Shown here piece after piece: positions 15,478 through 27,123 of a stretch of 64,000 bases of DNA (position 1 is its first letter; the number at the start of each line of letters is the position of its first letter). The DNA lies in the NCBI GenBank assembly GCA_012295275.1, contig CM022673.1:29211136-29275135 (forward strand), written 5' to 3'. This DNA comes from Chrysomallon squamiferum (Eukaryota; Mollusca; Gastropoda; Neomphalida; Peltospiridae). The notes beneath the pieces were generated by a model. That model ran no database searches, was not told the DNA's origin, and was given only the letters and a program-made list of their open reading frames with translations. Position numbers and translations under genes: made by a program.

Positions 15478-15552
15478 CTCGAAGTTACATCCGGTATCCG
15501 AAGTACGCGGCATCCGGATTAGTCAAGTTTTGTTGATGACAGATCAACTGTA
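15478..15552 (-). mobile_element. Possible terminal end of the pogo/Tigger element
   Basis: On minus the sequence starts with TA then CAGTTGATCTGTCATC and continues through CTAATCCGGATGCCGC. CAGT beside TA, followed by an AATCCGGA-type inner motif, is typical of pogo/Tigger ends. It lies on the transposase's 5' side, about 350 bp before its N-terminus, so it fits as that element's left end. A second AATCCGGATT occurs near 15592. The opposite end was not convincingly found; CACTGAAGGTCGAATATTCG at 14121 is a weak candidate. Confidence 0.4.
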
Positions 15553-15641
15553 GCTGGACGGGAATTTGGAATATTGCAGGTTAACACAGAAATCCGGATT
15601 TGTCGGAGACCGGTTTTTGCAGTGTGTTGTGTATGTATAAA

Positions 15642-15642
<1 letters not shown>

Positions 15643-15706
<64 letters not shown>
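15643..15706. repeat. (GT)n microsatellite
   Basis: About 32 uninterrupted GT units, followed by a short TA run. Cys/Val and Thr/His open frames across it are artefacts. Confidence 0.96.
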
Positions 15707-15707
<1 letters not shown>

Positions 15708-16301
15708 CGTTATATTTCTGTATATATATATAAATGTATGTGTGTATGTATTTATATACGTTCATTTTCCTTTTATATTCCTGCATGTCACTGTGTTCTA
15801 TAACACTGTTAACAGGTGAGTGAATCACACTATATCAGAAAACTGATACTGTTTCTATAAACATACCAGAGACACTGACACACACAGAGACGGACGTTCT
15901 ATATAATCATAAAGAACGTACTTTTCGATCTTTTTTTATTATTCGTTTTTCGTCGTTATGAACGATGACGTTTTTTTCACGCTGGAGAAAATTGGATCCT
16001 TCTTAACTATACTTGACGCGTTATAAATATTACGTTCACGCAGAAATAAAACGAATTTCTCTTTTTTTTATTTCGAGCACAAATCATAAAATCGTATCGC
16101 ACAGAAGCATTCTTAGAAAGCACGTCAGAGGAAGCGATGAACTGCAATCAATTTGAGTCCCATTTCTCATCGTGCCAATTATAGTGTGCCTACGATTTTC
16201 TATATCACTAATTTAATCGAAACGACCGAAACGAAGACCGCTTTCTTTGGTAATTTTTACAGAACGATTGTAAAATATGTCCTGGCTCCCAAGAAAGGAA
16301 A

Positions 16302-16334
16302 AAAAAAAAAGAAGAAGAAAAAAAAAAAAAAAAC
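16302..16334. repeat. A-rich tract (AAG/A)
   Basis: Poly(A) interrupted by GAAGAAGAA. No associated element is identifiable. Confidence 0.85.
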
Positions 16335-16880
16335 CATGATGACGAAGGAAAGAAAAATGCTAAACGTGATTCATAAAAGAATTTCTTGATTGATCGATCG
16401 AAATAAGAAATTTACTTCTCCATTAAAAGTAACAGTTGATAAATGGATCAAAAAAGTTCGAAGGGAAGTGACGTATGAATGAATTTTAAAAACATTTAAC
16501 CAATGAAAATTTTGATCCCAGAACTGCTGAGTATTCCTTTTGTACGAATTTTAAAAAAAAACACATTTATTTATCTTTTTTATTTTATTTTATTTTATTT
16601 ATTTTGTTACTGATTTTTTTTATTTATTTATTTACTTTAATATATTCTTAAGTAATAAATAGTTATTACTTATCTTATCCCCTTTTTCTTTCTTTTATCT
16701 CTTAAAAAAAAAAAATGTACCAAACAATAACAATCTTTTCTTGCTTATTATTACTTTGTATATTGATAAGATTGAAAATATGTTTAAATTATTTATTTTT
16801 CATTACACACATGAGAAAACGGTAACGAAGAAGTTGTTGTGTTATTAGCATTAACTGTATTAGTAGTGTCTGGCGACCAT
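16335..16880. other. Unassigned AT-rich DNA with an ATTT run
   Basis: Contains ATTT/TTTTA low-complexity sequence at 16562-16640 and T/A homopolymers. No gene signal. Confidence 0.55.
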
Positions 16881-16884
16881 AATA

Positions 16885-17216
16885 ACACAAACAGCATGAA
16901 GTGTAAAGTGTTGATATTAGCAATAATGATAGTAAAAGCAGTATTAGTTGCAGAAACAGAAGTAATAGTGGTAATAGCAGTGATAGTATAAGAGTAACAT
17001 AGTAATAGTAGTAGTAGTAGTGGAGGTTTTGATATTAGTAATACTATTAATAAGAAGAAAATTGTTATGTTTCAACAGAAGTAGTAATAATAATAGTAAT
17101 AATTATAGTAATAATTATTTAACTAGTACTAATAGTAGAAGTAGTAGTGGTAGTAGTAGTAGTAGTAGTAGTAGTAATAGTGATGGAGATAGTAGCAGTG
17201 ATAGTATTAATAGGTA
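16885..17216. repeat. Imperfect (AGT)n trinucleotide field
   Basis: AGT/AAT/AGC triplets over about 330 bp, purest at 17125-17180. The Ser/Asn-rich open frame 17020-17217 is the direct translation of the array. Confidence 0.92.
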
Positions 17217-17379
17217 ACAGTTAACAGTAATAGTATATAAACCAAACTCTTTTCCATTCACAACCAAACAAAACAACAACAGCAGCAATTAATCAAAACT
17301 TTCCAATTTACCCGCATGTAAATTGAAATATGTTGAAGATGTCACTTTTAAGGTTCCAGAATTCTACCTTAATTGTGTT

Positions 17380-17645
17380 GACACAAAGATGAAAGGAAGG
17401 TCAAAAGAAATCGTCAGTCATTTCTTCCGTTCTCTGCAGACGTCAGTTGATTCGGCTGTACGATTCTCTAACAAAGTGTTCGTTAAGCGACGGCTTTCAC
17501 CACGTCGACAGCATTGATTCGACGTTAACGAAAGGTTAGGGACCCGTTGCAGTCGCGAAGTCTTCGCCGCGCCTAGATTAAAAGTTTGGCTGTCACTCAG
17601 GACGTCGGGAGGACGGTGTACACGTCTTCGTCCGTGGCTCTGAAA
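17380..17645. other. CpG-dense island between trinucleotide arrays
   Basis: About 25 CpG dinucleotides in about 235 bp, against very sparse CpG in most of the window. It contains GACGTC, GTCGAC and CGCCGCGCC. An open frame at 17323-17517 overlaps it but has no recognisable domain. It could be a promoter-proximal sequence, an exon, or an unmethylated remnant. The sequence alone does not decide, and no TATA/initiator pair is convincing. Confidence 0.4.
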
Positions 17646-17761
17646 AGTCAGTCAGCACAAACATCACAAATGAAAAAAGATTCGATTAATGTGTGGATGT
17701 GTTGGAAAAAAATCGAACTGTGAAAACATTTACGTAGGAACCAATTTGATTAATAGGGTTG

Positions 17762-17762
17762 C

Positions 17763-17796
<34 letters not shown>

Positions 17797-17815
17797 TACT
17801 ACTACTACTACTACT

Positions 17816-17888
<73 letters not shown>

Positions 17889-18255
17889 GCCACTGCCTGT
17901 GTTGCTGCTGTAGGTACTAGTTCTATCGCTGTTGCTTCTGCTCTTCCTCCTACAACTACTATAACCACTACTACTTCTACTACTACTATTACGCGACTAC
18001 TTGGACTACTACAGCTACTGCGTCAGCTATTATTTCTACTGCAACAACTACTGTTGCTAGAGCTACTGCTACTGCTGTTGTTGCTACTACTACAACCAGT
18101 AGCTGTCACAGTAGTAGTAATAGAAGCATTAAGAATAGTTTATTTGTTGTTTCTGTAAGAATAATAGTAAGCGGCAGTATTAGTAATACTGTAGTTATCA
18201 ACAGTAATTGTTGTAGTAACAGTAGTATCAGTAGCTGTAGTAGCCGTAGTAGATT
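17762..18255. repeat. Compound (ATT)n, (ACT)n and degenerate (AGT)n field
   Basis: Starts as ATT triplets (about 17765-17796), becomes nearly pure ACT (about 17797-17887), continues as degenerate ACT/GCT to about 18100, then switches strand sense to AGT/GTA triplets up to 18250. The Tyr/Leu and Val/Ser/Asn open frames are array translations. Confidence 0.93.
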
Positions 18256-18840
18256 TTATTTTATGTTATATTTTTGTTATTTTTTGTTTTGTTATTTTTT
18301 TTTTGTTTGTTTGTTTTTGTTTTTTTGTTGTTGTTTTTTTGTTTCAGGGTTATGTTAACTACGCTGTTTTAAAATGATTTAAGATAATAAAATGCATGAT
18401 ATTATTTGAATGATCAATTTTAACTTTAATACATTTTTAAGTAATATATTTTAAATCGAATTCTATTTTCATATTGTTGAATTTTGATATTAAGAAAAAG
18501 GAAACTCGCTTTCGCTTTATAAGGAATTACAGGAGATGGCTTTAACAAAATGCTTCTTTCCAAAGACAGAGCAAGACATCCCAAGACCTCTGGTTATGGA
18601 ATTTAAAGAAATGAAATGTAATACACCAAACAACAAAACCATTCCAAAAATATTTGCAGAGGAACTCGTCGATTGGTTATTATATACCCCGATTCTGTAT
18701 AAATATAAAAATAATCTGAAGAGAAGTTCTAAAATCCAGGAAAACCTTTGACACAAATGGATTGCATAAACCCTTTGTAAACAGAAAGTCATTACTTAAT
18801 TACTTGGTAAATGAAGATGATCTTTTGATAGTGAGCCAGA
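18256..18840. other. Unassigned AT-rich DNA
   Basis: T/G-rich low complexity at 18260-18345, then unique sequence. Overlapping open frames on both strands at 18517-18792 are non-repetitive but match nothing I recognise. Confidence 0.45.
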
Positions 18841-18849
18841 AGAGTGCAT

Positions 18850-19315
18850 CAGAACAGATCAGCCCAATCATTTTGTTTGCTGATACATCAGTTACACTGA
18901 ATCAATACCGTTATTATCATCATTATTTTAAAATGTAAATCCAGTCATTTGTACACTGACACTTCGATTACGCCAAAACAAACACGGTTATTATTACTTA
19001 AAAATACCGCTCCAGTTGCTTGCTTTGTAAGCTACTTCGATAATGCCTAGACTAGTTTTTAAATTATACCAGCCCGGTTATTTGTTTTTGGTTTATATAT
19101 TTAGGCTACGTCGATTATGCCAAGACCAATATTTTTGTTATTATTATTTAAAGATACCAGCCCTAATTATTTGGTTGACCTGTTTATGTAAACTGGTTCG
19201 AATAATGCCAACACAAATAGCGGTATTGTTGTTATTATCAGTATCAGCCCAGTCAGACTATGATTATGTTTCGTATAAACGTAGAGCAATGTTGTTGATA
19301 TTATTTGAAAATATT
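18850..19315. repeat. Degenerate tandem repeat, period about 75 bp
   Basis: The motif CTTCGATTACGCC or a close variant recurs at 18962, 19035, 19109 and 19195, with an older copy near 18895. Each is followed by a GGTTATTATTATT-like stretch and then ATACCAGCCC. Spacings are 73, 74 and 86 bp. Copies differ by many substitutions and small indels, so the array is old. Confidence 0.7.
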
Positions 19316-21115
19316 TCTTAAATTCTAGTATTCTTTACCTACGCATTGTTATAAAAAATAGAGTTAAATATATCTTAGTCTGAGGATCTTTTCACGTATT
19401 TCGGGCACAAACTGTGTACAGTTCAGTGTATAAATGATCAGACATACTCCGTGTTTTCCGGCTATGAGAGAAGATGCGACGTATGTGTAAGATTATTACA
19501 TTCACAATCATTTATAATAGGTGGATGAATATATAATATTACGCTAATAAACACTTTCACTAGTTTATCAGTAACGGTACTTTTACTAATTACCTTCGAC
19601 ATTTAAGATTAAAGATAAAGATTTTATGCTTATTTTCATCACTTTTGAGCAAAGAAAAGAAAAATATTTATTATTAATGAAATACAGTCGATATGCAATA
19701 CAAAAAAAAAAAATTAGTATTTATTAACTCTTAATAGATATTTATTGATAACTGGTATCGTTAACTGTCGCTTCGTGATAAATTTCCATAACACAGAAAA
19801 CTGTTCCGTGCCACAGATGAAGATCCGCGACACATATGTTCCATTAAGTTTAATGCGTTTTTACCTTTGTGTTTTGTCTTTATTTTTATTTAATGGTTCA
19901 TTCAAAGCACCGTTCTAATCACTCTTTACTTGCACATAATATATCCACAACAAGCTTTGTAAACATCGTTTAACTTTTAACAGAAATGGCTCTGCTGGCG
20001 AATATTTGGTTATCCGCGTGTCAGGTAATGAACGTTGCTGTGCCTGCGCGCGGCTGTCGAGTCACTTTGACAACATGAACGCATTTCAGAAAAGCTTTAA
20101 GTTCTATTTTCAACGCGCTTAATGTAATGTAATCAATGGACTAAAAGTGTAATTCTCCTCTAGCGGTGAAGGAAATTTGAAACTAGCACGTAGCAAAGGT
20201 GCGGTAATAGTGTTGTCGTGGTTGGCATTGTTTCTGAAACTGTTGTTGTTGTCTTTCTTCTTCCTCTTATTTTTCAATAACGTTATTGTTGTTGTTGCTG
20301 CAGCTGCTGCTATTTTTCGTGTTGCTTTTATTATTATTATTATTATTAAAACGGGCAGATTATGTAATTCATCATTATATCCTTCTTGGCCAGGCATTTC
20401 TAACATAACTGCATGATGATCGGAAGACAATATATTTTAATTTCAGTGATTTTCTATATAAAAAAAACACACCAAAAGAAATTACAAATATTCCCAAAAG
20501 AAACAAAAGAAACCATTACGTTTGTTTTGCAACAGTAATTATTATTCCACGAATACAAACAAACAACACAAAATGTATACATCAGCTGCATAGTTTATTC
20601 GTTCTCTGTGAAAAGTGACATCTCATTCACTTAACCACGGCGGCTTTAAAGACGACGTTGTCGAGGTTTATCTCTCGTGCTTTCTCGGGAGATTTCACTT
20701 CAAACCAGCAAACATCAAAGCAAACGGAACTCAATAAACTTAACGTCTGTATCTTTGTTTGAGTTCAGGGCTGGATCTCAAACAGTTCGTGTTGTCTGAA
20801 AATCTTTGAAAATTAGTGCGTGTAACAGACTGGGTCGTTCACACGTCGTAAAATCAAGTTGTTCCACGATACGCCAGTGACTCGACGGAACCGGCTGCGT
20901 TTTACGTACGTAATAAACGAACTGTTTGTCACTAAAAACAGAACAACTTTTAAACGTAAACTCGTGATTAGGTATTCATGAACAAATACACAAGACAATA
21001 AACTTATTTCTTTTGCAGATTTCTAGTTAAATACATCATTAAAATGGCGACCATTGAATTTTCGAAATGATGAAATCGCTATCATACACAGGCCAGTAAT
21101 TACACTAACATACAC
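19316..21115. other. Unassigned noncoding DNA
   Basis: Contains a GTT/GCT-rich patch (20240-20350) and a modestly GC-richer patch near 20640-20720 with TCTCGTG...CTCGGGAGA self-complementarity. No gene or mobile element is recognised. Confidence 0.5.
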
Positions 21116-21119
21116 ACTC

Positions 21120-21152
<33 letters not shown>
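21116..21152. repeat. (CA)n microsatellite
   Basis: Interrupted at the left edge by a CACGCA step, then pure CA. Confidence 0.93.
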
Positions 21153-21157
<5 letters not shown>

Positions 21158-22228
21158 ATTTGTTTAAGATAAGCAAATAAATAGGGATATACACACTGGG
21201 ATCTACATAGCTGTTTTAAAGAATTCACTCATCGATCTTTTTCTTATGATAAAATCAAATGCGAACACATGTAACCATACACATATATATTCACATAGGA
21301 GTATACACAATCACCCAGACAATATACATAAAGCAGTACATATACAAATACATAATAATGACAAACACTTATAAATAATCACTTAACTACAAGCAATGAG
21401 AAACAAATTTCTGAGCGATGTTTTCGTTCGATCACAAAGACGAGATAACAACGATAACACAGTCTACTCCGTTCAGGAACGTTAGTTTTGCTTTAATAAA
21501 TTATGAACATAAATTTATTTTAAATCCACACACTGTGCGGTGGAAAGACGTGATCAGAACGTCAGATAACTAGACTGATTTCCGCTAATTGACGACAAGC
21601 TTTCTTTTTTCCCGTTCGTTAACTAGCCCGTAATTTGTTTTCACGGCGGAATTTTACTTTAAGTAAGAGTCAACTTGGCCAGACGATTCCGTAAGATGCA
21701 ATTAGCCAAGCGAGCGGCCGGTTTTAGCAATTTGAACATTTAAATTGCAAATTGAATTTTTTTTTTCCTCTCGATTTAATTACATAAAGATCGTTCGGTA
21801 ATGCTGAAACAAACAAAATGTAATTATGGCATGTTTGCTTTGAGAAATAAAGGAACAATTTACTTGACAGCTCATTTTGAAAAAAAAGAAAAATGTTTTG
21901 TGGTACCAATGATCATCAAGCCGAGACAAGAAGAAAGAATATATGATGATGCTGATGTCGACAAGACGGTAATAAATATCAATATAACCCAGAACAAGTA
22001 AACCTACTTGCTGCATTCATCTATTAAATTAAATAATTATAATTTTTTATTTGTTGACGTCAAACGTTTATTACTTGGAATGGCATTTTTTTAAAAAAAA
22101 TAAAATAAAATAAAAACATGACTTGGTTTTGTTTATTTGAAAAAATATAATTTATTTCACAATTTATTTATAAATTAAAATTTTAAAAAGTATTGGCTGA
22201 AACAACTTATTTGAATTCTGAAATCATA
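21153..22228. other. Unassigned noncoding DNA with a GC-richer patch
   Basis: The 21540-21722 segment is less AT-rich and includes GATGCAATTAGC and GCGAGCGGCCGG. A full CRE palindrome TGACGTCA occurs at 22055-22062, but one such match is expected by chance in a window this size. Confidence 0.4.
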
Positions 22229-22231
22229 ACA

Positions 22232-22377
<146 letters not shown>

Positions 22378-22645
22378 GCCTCTCCTCAGACAGGTGCAAA
22401 TTAATATCAGTTCTAAATTAATAATTAAAAATAAATGCTTACCTCCATTGCACATAATAATACCACAGCTTAAATGATCCGTTTATAATAGATATTTGAG
22501 CATTAACACGTATTAATTAAAAACTTAAAACGTCTAATATCCGCATTCCTGTTAGAATCACCATTTGAGATGTTTAATCAAGCGGGTGTTGATGTCAGTG
22601 TGTTAGGAAACAGCAAGAGACAAGAGCGGTTAGTTGTCCCCACAC

Positions 22646-22964
22646 CTAACTACGTTAACGTCGACAACCTAACACACCTAACTACGTTAACGTCGACACC
22701 TAACACACCTAACTACGTTAACGTCGACAACCTAACACAACTAACTACGTTAACGTCGACAACCTAACACAACTAACTACGTTAACGTCGACAACCTAAC
22801 ACACCTAACTACGTTAACGTCGACAACCTAACACAACTAACTACGTTAACGTCGACAACCTAACACAACTAACTACGTTAACGTCGACAACCTAACACAA
22901 CTAACTACGTTAACGTCGACAACCTGACACACCTAACTACGTTAACGTCGACAACCTAACTACA
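22646..22964. repeat. 32-bp minisatellite, about 10 copies
   Basis: Unit starts at 22646, 22678, 22709, 22741, 22773, 22805, 22837, 22869, 22901 and 22933. All are 32 bp except the second, which has lost one base (31 bp). Each unit carries CTAACTACGTTAACGTCGAC, so it includes the 10-bp palindrome ACGTTAACGT followed by GTCGAC. Variation is limited to CACAA or CACAC at the unit end plus two single-base changes, which points to recent expansion. The period is not a multiple of 3, so it is unlikely to be coding. Confidence 0.97.
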
Positions 22965-23079
22965 GTGATAGCTGAATTAAACTGTCCTGTTCATGTAAAC
23001 TATAGAAACATTGTGACAGTTCAAAATTATAACCAAATTATGCGTGATCGCAAACTAAACATCCGTTCATCCGACTGTC

Positions 23080-23219
23080 TATCTACCTTTCTATCTGTCT
23101 GTCTGTCTGGCTAAATGTCTATCTATACGTCTGTCTGTCTGTTTATCCATCCAGTTATTCATGCATCTCGCTGTGTAATATATCTCTATCTCTTTATCTA
23201 TCTATCTATCTATCTATGA

Positions 23220-23277
<58 letters not shown>

Positions 23278-23300
23278 TTATCTATCTATTTATCTATACA
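23080..23300. repeat. (TCTA)n with (CTGT)n flanks
   Basis: Irregular CTGT/CTAT steps from 23080 lead into TCTA repeats (best at about 23195-23280). Degenerate continuation can be followed to about 23420. Confidence 0.92.
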
Positions 23301-23769
23301 TATCTGCTTGTTGTACTAAACGATATAGAAATAACCATCGATTCATCCATCCTCTCTCTCTATGTATCCATCTCGGTATCAGTCTATATATCTAACTAAC
23401 GATCTATCACTATATGTGTCTGTCAATCAATTTACTGTACCAAATAAAACAGAAATAATGTGATTTGACTTACTGAGTGCAGCCACACCAGAATGATTTT
23501 GTAACCTGAATAGACATCACAGACTGCATGTGCACTGAATCAGTGACATTCCAGATTATTCCAATTGAAAGATAAACAACGGTGTGCTTTGCTTTATCTG
23601 CTGAATTTAACTTAACACGTTGACGTTAATTTGAAATGCTTTATCTTACGTTAAAAACACGCTGTCTCGTTTAGAGAACTTGAAGACTGAAATCTTAGCT
23701 TGGTGATAGTCACTGGCTTGTGAAAAACCGATTCGTTGTTTAGCTAAATGATTTTTTAAGTAGTTAAAG

Positions 23770-23960
23770 AAGGTATATGTATGCATACACACGTGATTAC
23801 ACACATACATACCCACACACGAGTATACACACATACACACACACAGATACACACCTACACATCGACATATACCTACCTACACACACATACGCAGAAGTAT
23901 GTAAATATACGTTTGTACGTTTCTATGTATGTATGTTTAAGTGTGTGTAAGTAATATATT
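23770..23960. repeat. CA/TACA-rich field with TATG run
   Basis: Imperfect CACA/TACA steps followed by a short ATGT run. Low complexity, no coding meaning. Confidence 0.8.
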
Positions 23961-24287
23961 GTGTGTTTGTATATATTATCGGTTTATTTGACTTTTTAGT
24001 ACTGTTATTGTTATTGTTATTGTTATGCTTTATATTTATCGTTTCGTATTGTATAAGTGTACTGCGTGGAACTCACGACTGTGCAGTAAGCTATTTAGGA
24101 TTAGTGTAACGCTGATAAAATCTCGATCGACCAATCTAATGTTATCTCGTCATCGTCATTAGTTGAGTTTACTCGCGTAGCTAGATGCTTATCTCGACGT
24201 GCGCAAAAATAGTTTATAAATTATCGGTTAAATTCGTGTTTTTATTCAGGCATGGTTGAGATCTACTGACATAATTTAAAATATTTT

Positions 24288-24535
24288 TCAATTTTTCAAA
24301 TAATAAGTATAATTGATTTGGTGTGTGTTTGTGTTGCCTTTGTTTATTTTTATGTCTGTGTGTATTCATGTGAGGGTGAGTGACTGTATGTTTGTAAATA
24401 AGTGTGTGTATTTGTACGTATATGTGGGTGTATTTGAAGTAAGAATATCTGTTTGTTTTTTTTTCTGTTTTTTTTTTGGGGGATGGTTATAGTTCTTTTA
24501 TTTTAATTTAAATTATCCTGTTTAAAATTTATTTA
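24288..24535. repeat. Interspersed repeat copy A (GT-rich, poly-T/GGGG end)
   Basis: Pairs with 25910-26280 in the same orientation. Shared landmarks in order: TTTTTCAAATA, AGTATAA-TGATTT, a GT run, TTTATTTT with TGTCTGTGT, TTCATGTGA-GGTGAG, GTA-GTG-GTTTG steps, AAGAATATCTGTTT (AAGAATGTCTGTTT in copy B), a T run, then GGGGGATGGTTA. The copies differ in GT length and many bases. The family is unknown to me and no coding capacity or terminal repeats are visible. Confidence 0.7.
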
Positions 24536-24654
24536 TTTATTATTAATTATTAGTATTACTAGTAATAGAAGTAATAGCAGTCGTAGTAGTAATAGTAGTA
24601 GTGTCAGTTACGTTCATGTGCACTCTGCTGAAAAGTTTCTTCCATGTCTTAATT

Positions 24655-24672
24655 AATTAATTAATTAATATA

Positions 24673-24711
<39 letters not shown>

Positions 24712-24765
24712 GTAAATAAATAAGTAAATAAAAAAAAAAAAAAAAAAAAAAATAAATAAATAAGA
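24655..24765. repeat. (TTAA)n, (TAAA)n and poly(A) tract
   Basis: TTAA steps, then TAAA repeats, a run of about 22 A, then TAAA again. Confidence 0.92.
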
Positions 24766-25909
24766 ATAAGAAGATGGTGACAATGATGCTCAAAATAAAA
24801 ATTTTAAAAAAAGAAAAAGAAAAGTGAAGGAAAAATAGAAGGTTTTTTCATAATTCGATATACGAATGCTTTTTACCTAATTCCCACTGCTGTAACAGTA
24901 TTATTCATGCATTAGACAACGTCTGTTTTTTCTCGAAACAAGGATCTAGAAACATGCATGTTGTAGATACAATCAGACGACCCTTTTCTTTACTTGTCAT
25001 AGCTACAGAGATTGTATTATCCAGACGTATAAAGAAAATGAATCTTACAGACGCACACGTAATTACATTTAACTGAGATCATTTACTATTTCTATTTTAG
25101 AAAACTGTCGTCTTATCGCTGAAATTAAATGATAGAGGAAGTTCTCTAAATCGTCTGTGAGATGATGAGGGAGCATTCAGTTCTGATGGGTTAAATGTAG
25201 CGCTAAGGAATCCACGATCTACAAAAAACAAAATCGTAGTTGGTACATCTTTTAATTCAGTCTTTCAAGAAAAAAAACCTATGAGAAAGAGAAGATTCAT
25301 TTAAAAAATAAATTAATAATAGTATGTAAATAAATAAATAAATAAATGTAGACATAATTACTGTTGGATGTATTACAAATATTTCGCAACGGCTATCAAC
25401 TTTATAATGAACTTTAATAATGTTCACATTGAGATTAATGGATATCTGATTAATGGAAAACTACATGTGTTGCACCTGGGTATGAATACAGTTATTATTC
25501 CTACAACTACGTCTCAGTGTGTGACTCCTAATACGAAGTAATAATATACACCTGCTTTTCTGCGAAGCTTTTTCCTAATGCAAATTTCAAGTAATATAAC
25601 TGTAATACTATAGATCTAACGTACTGGGGCACAGTCGTAATTTTACAATGAAATCCAGTGCAGCTATTTAAAAGTTGTGATTTACCGGACTGTTCTAATA
25701 GGGAAGTGAAAAGTCCTGTTACGATTTTGTCGTTATAACATATTTTTTAATGAAATCGCGAGAGATTTAACTCAGGTACATAAATTGAGTATAACGAAAC
25801 AGTACAGAATATTTGAATGGGATATTTTTTATTTGATGTCTAATTTTCATATAGAGTGAATTCATCTGAAATTTCACCCTGATCAATAAATTTAGTTATT
25901 ATAGGCAAT
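24766..25909. other. Unassigned noncoding DNA
   Basis: About 1.1 kb between the two copies of the GT-rich repeat. I see no gene, tandem array or transposon end apart from a short AAAT run near 25329. Confidence 0.5.
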
Positions 25910-25942
25910 TAGGTACATTTTTTCAAATAGTAAGTATAACTG

Positions 25943-25987
<45 letters not shown>

Positions 25988-26042
25988 TTGTTTATTTTGT
26001 TTTGTGTCTGTGTTCATGTGAAGGTGAGCGACTTTATGTCTG

Positions 26043-26077
<35 letters not shown>

Positions 26078-26280
26078 AATATGTACATGTGAATATGTAT
26101 GTATAATGCATGCATATGTAGGTGTGTTTGTATGTACGTGTGTGTATGTGGGTTTGTTTGACATTAAGAATGTCTGTTTATTTTTTTTTTTTTTCGGGGG
26201 ATGGTTACAGGTCCTTCATTTTTATTTTATTCACTCATTTTTAAAATAAAAAATTAACTTAAAATTTATTTAAATTACAT
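25910..26280. repeat. Interspersed repeat copy B (GT-rich, poly-T/GGGG end)
   Basis: Direct-orientation partner of 24288-24535, beginning about 1.6 kb downstream. GT runs lie at 25947-25984 and 26057-26077 with a TA run at 26044-26058. It ends with a T tract then CGGGGGATGGTTACAGG. Confidence 0.7.
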
Positions 26281-27120
26281 CAAAGATACAGTTACTTTTA
26301 TGTTTATATAAAATTATGAGATCATAGATATATTTTTTTTTTTAATTCATTATGCTAATCATATTAGTTACTTTCGTATGAATCATATCACAGGAATGCA
26401 TCACAACGTTTCATAAACTGAACATGAGATACTGGCTGGATCGGGAAATCAGCCAGACATCGCAGCGAGCAAGAACCGTTCTTTAAGACGACCAAATCAC
26501 CAGTGTAATCCGTGTTTGTTCACTCTGCTCATAATTAATGCATAGGTTTTCCGTTTTTGTTTTTTTCTTTACTCAGTTTTACTGACTTCATTCATTTTTT
26601 TTTTAAAACTCTGTTTGCACGGATAATCGCTGTACTCTATCGATCTACCCACGTGGGACTTGGATGACGATGGTGGCAAAACGGACAACGACCACCTCAG
26701 ACAAACGTTTAACCATCTCGTGTGTGTGTTTGGCCTTGTTAACTCAAGAGGCATTAATCAGCTGAAGCTGTTTCTCTCCGAGCTGGACGAAGTCTCCAGA
26801 GAACAAACAATGCGTATATTTAAGAAAGAAGTAATGCCGAGATTCCAGTCAACACGGTGCACTGCAAAGCTTGTTGTAATCTCTCTGTTTTATTTCGGGT
26901 ACAGTTTCAAGTGCTGTGATTATTTTTCTAAATTAAGTCACCGACTTGTAGATTACGTAATTTTGTGAAAATACCGTCCTGATAACCGTTAATTGTTGGT
27001 TGTTTATTACTCTGTGTTTTAGATTTAGAAGTTTGAGGGATACGCAGTTGAAGAACAGTTGGGAGTTCTTTGTTATTCTGATGGGATTTTTAAAATATTT
27101 ATTGATTTATTTTATTAAAA
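26281..27120. other. Unassigned DNA with one non-repetitive open frame
   Basis: An open frame on plus at 26660-26968 (102 codons) has an ordinary amino-acid mix and is not a repeat translation. I recognise no domain, and no splice or promoter context makes it a gene. It is noted only so that it can be tested. Confidence 0.3.
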
Positions 27121-27123
27121 TTA

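Noticed and set aside
22646-22964. CRISPR-like array
   Set aside because: The repeat units are contiguous with no unique spacers, and the DNA is eukaryotic in character; it is a minisatellite.
26660-26968. 102-codon non-repetitive open frame as a gene or exon
   Set aside because: Plausible composition but no recognised family, no convincing splice sites and no neighbouring exons. Transcript data or a protein search would be decisive.
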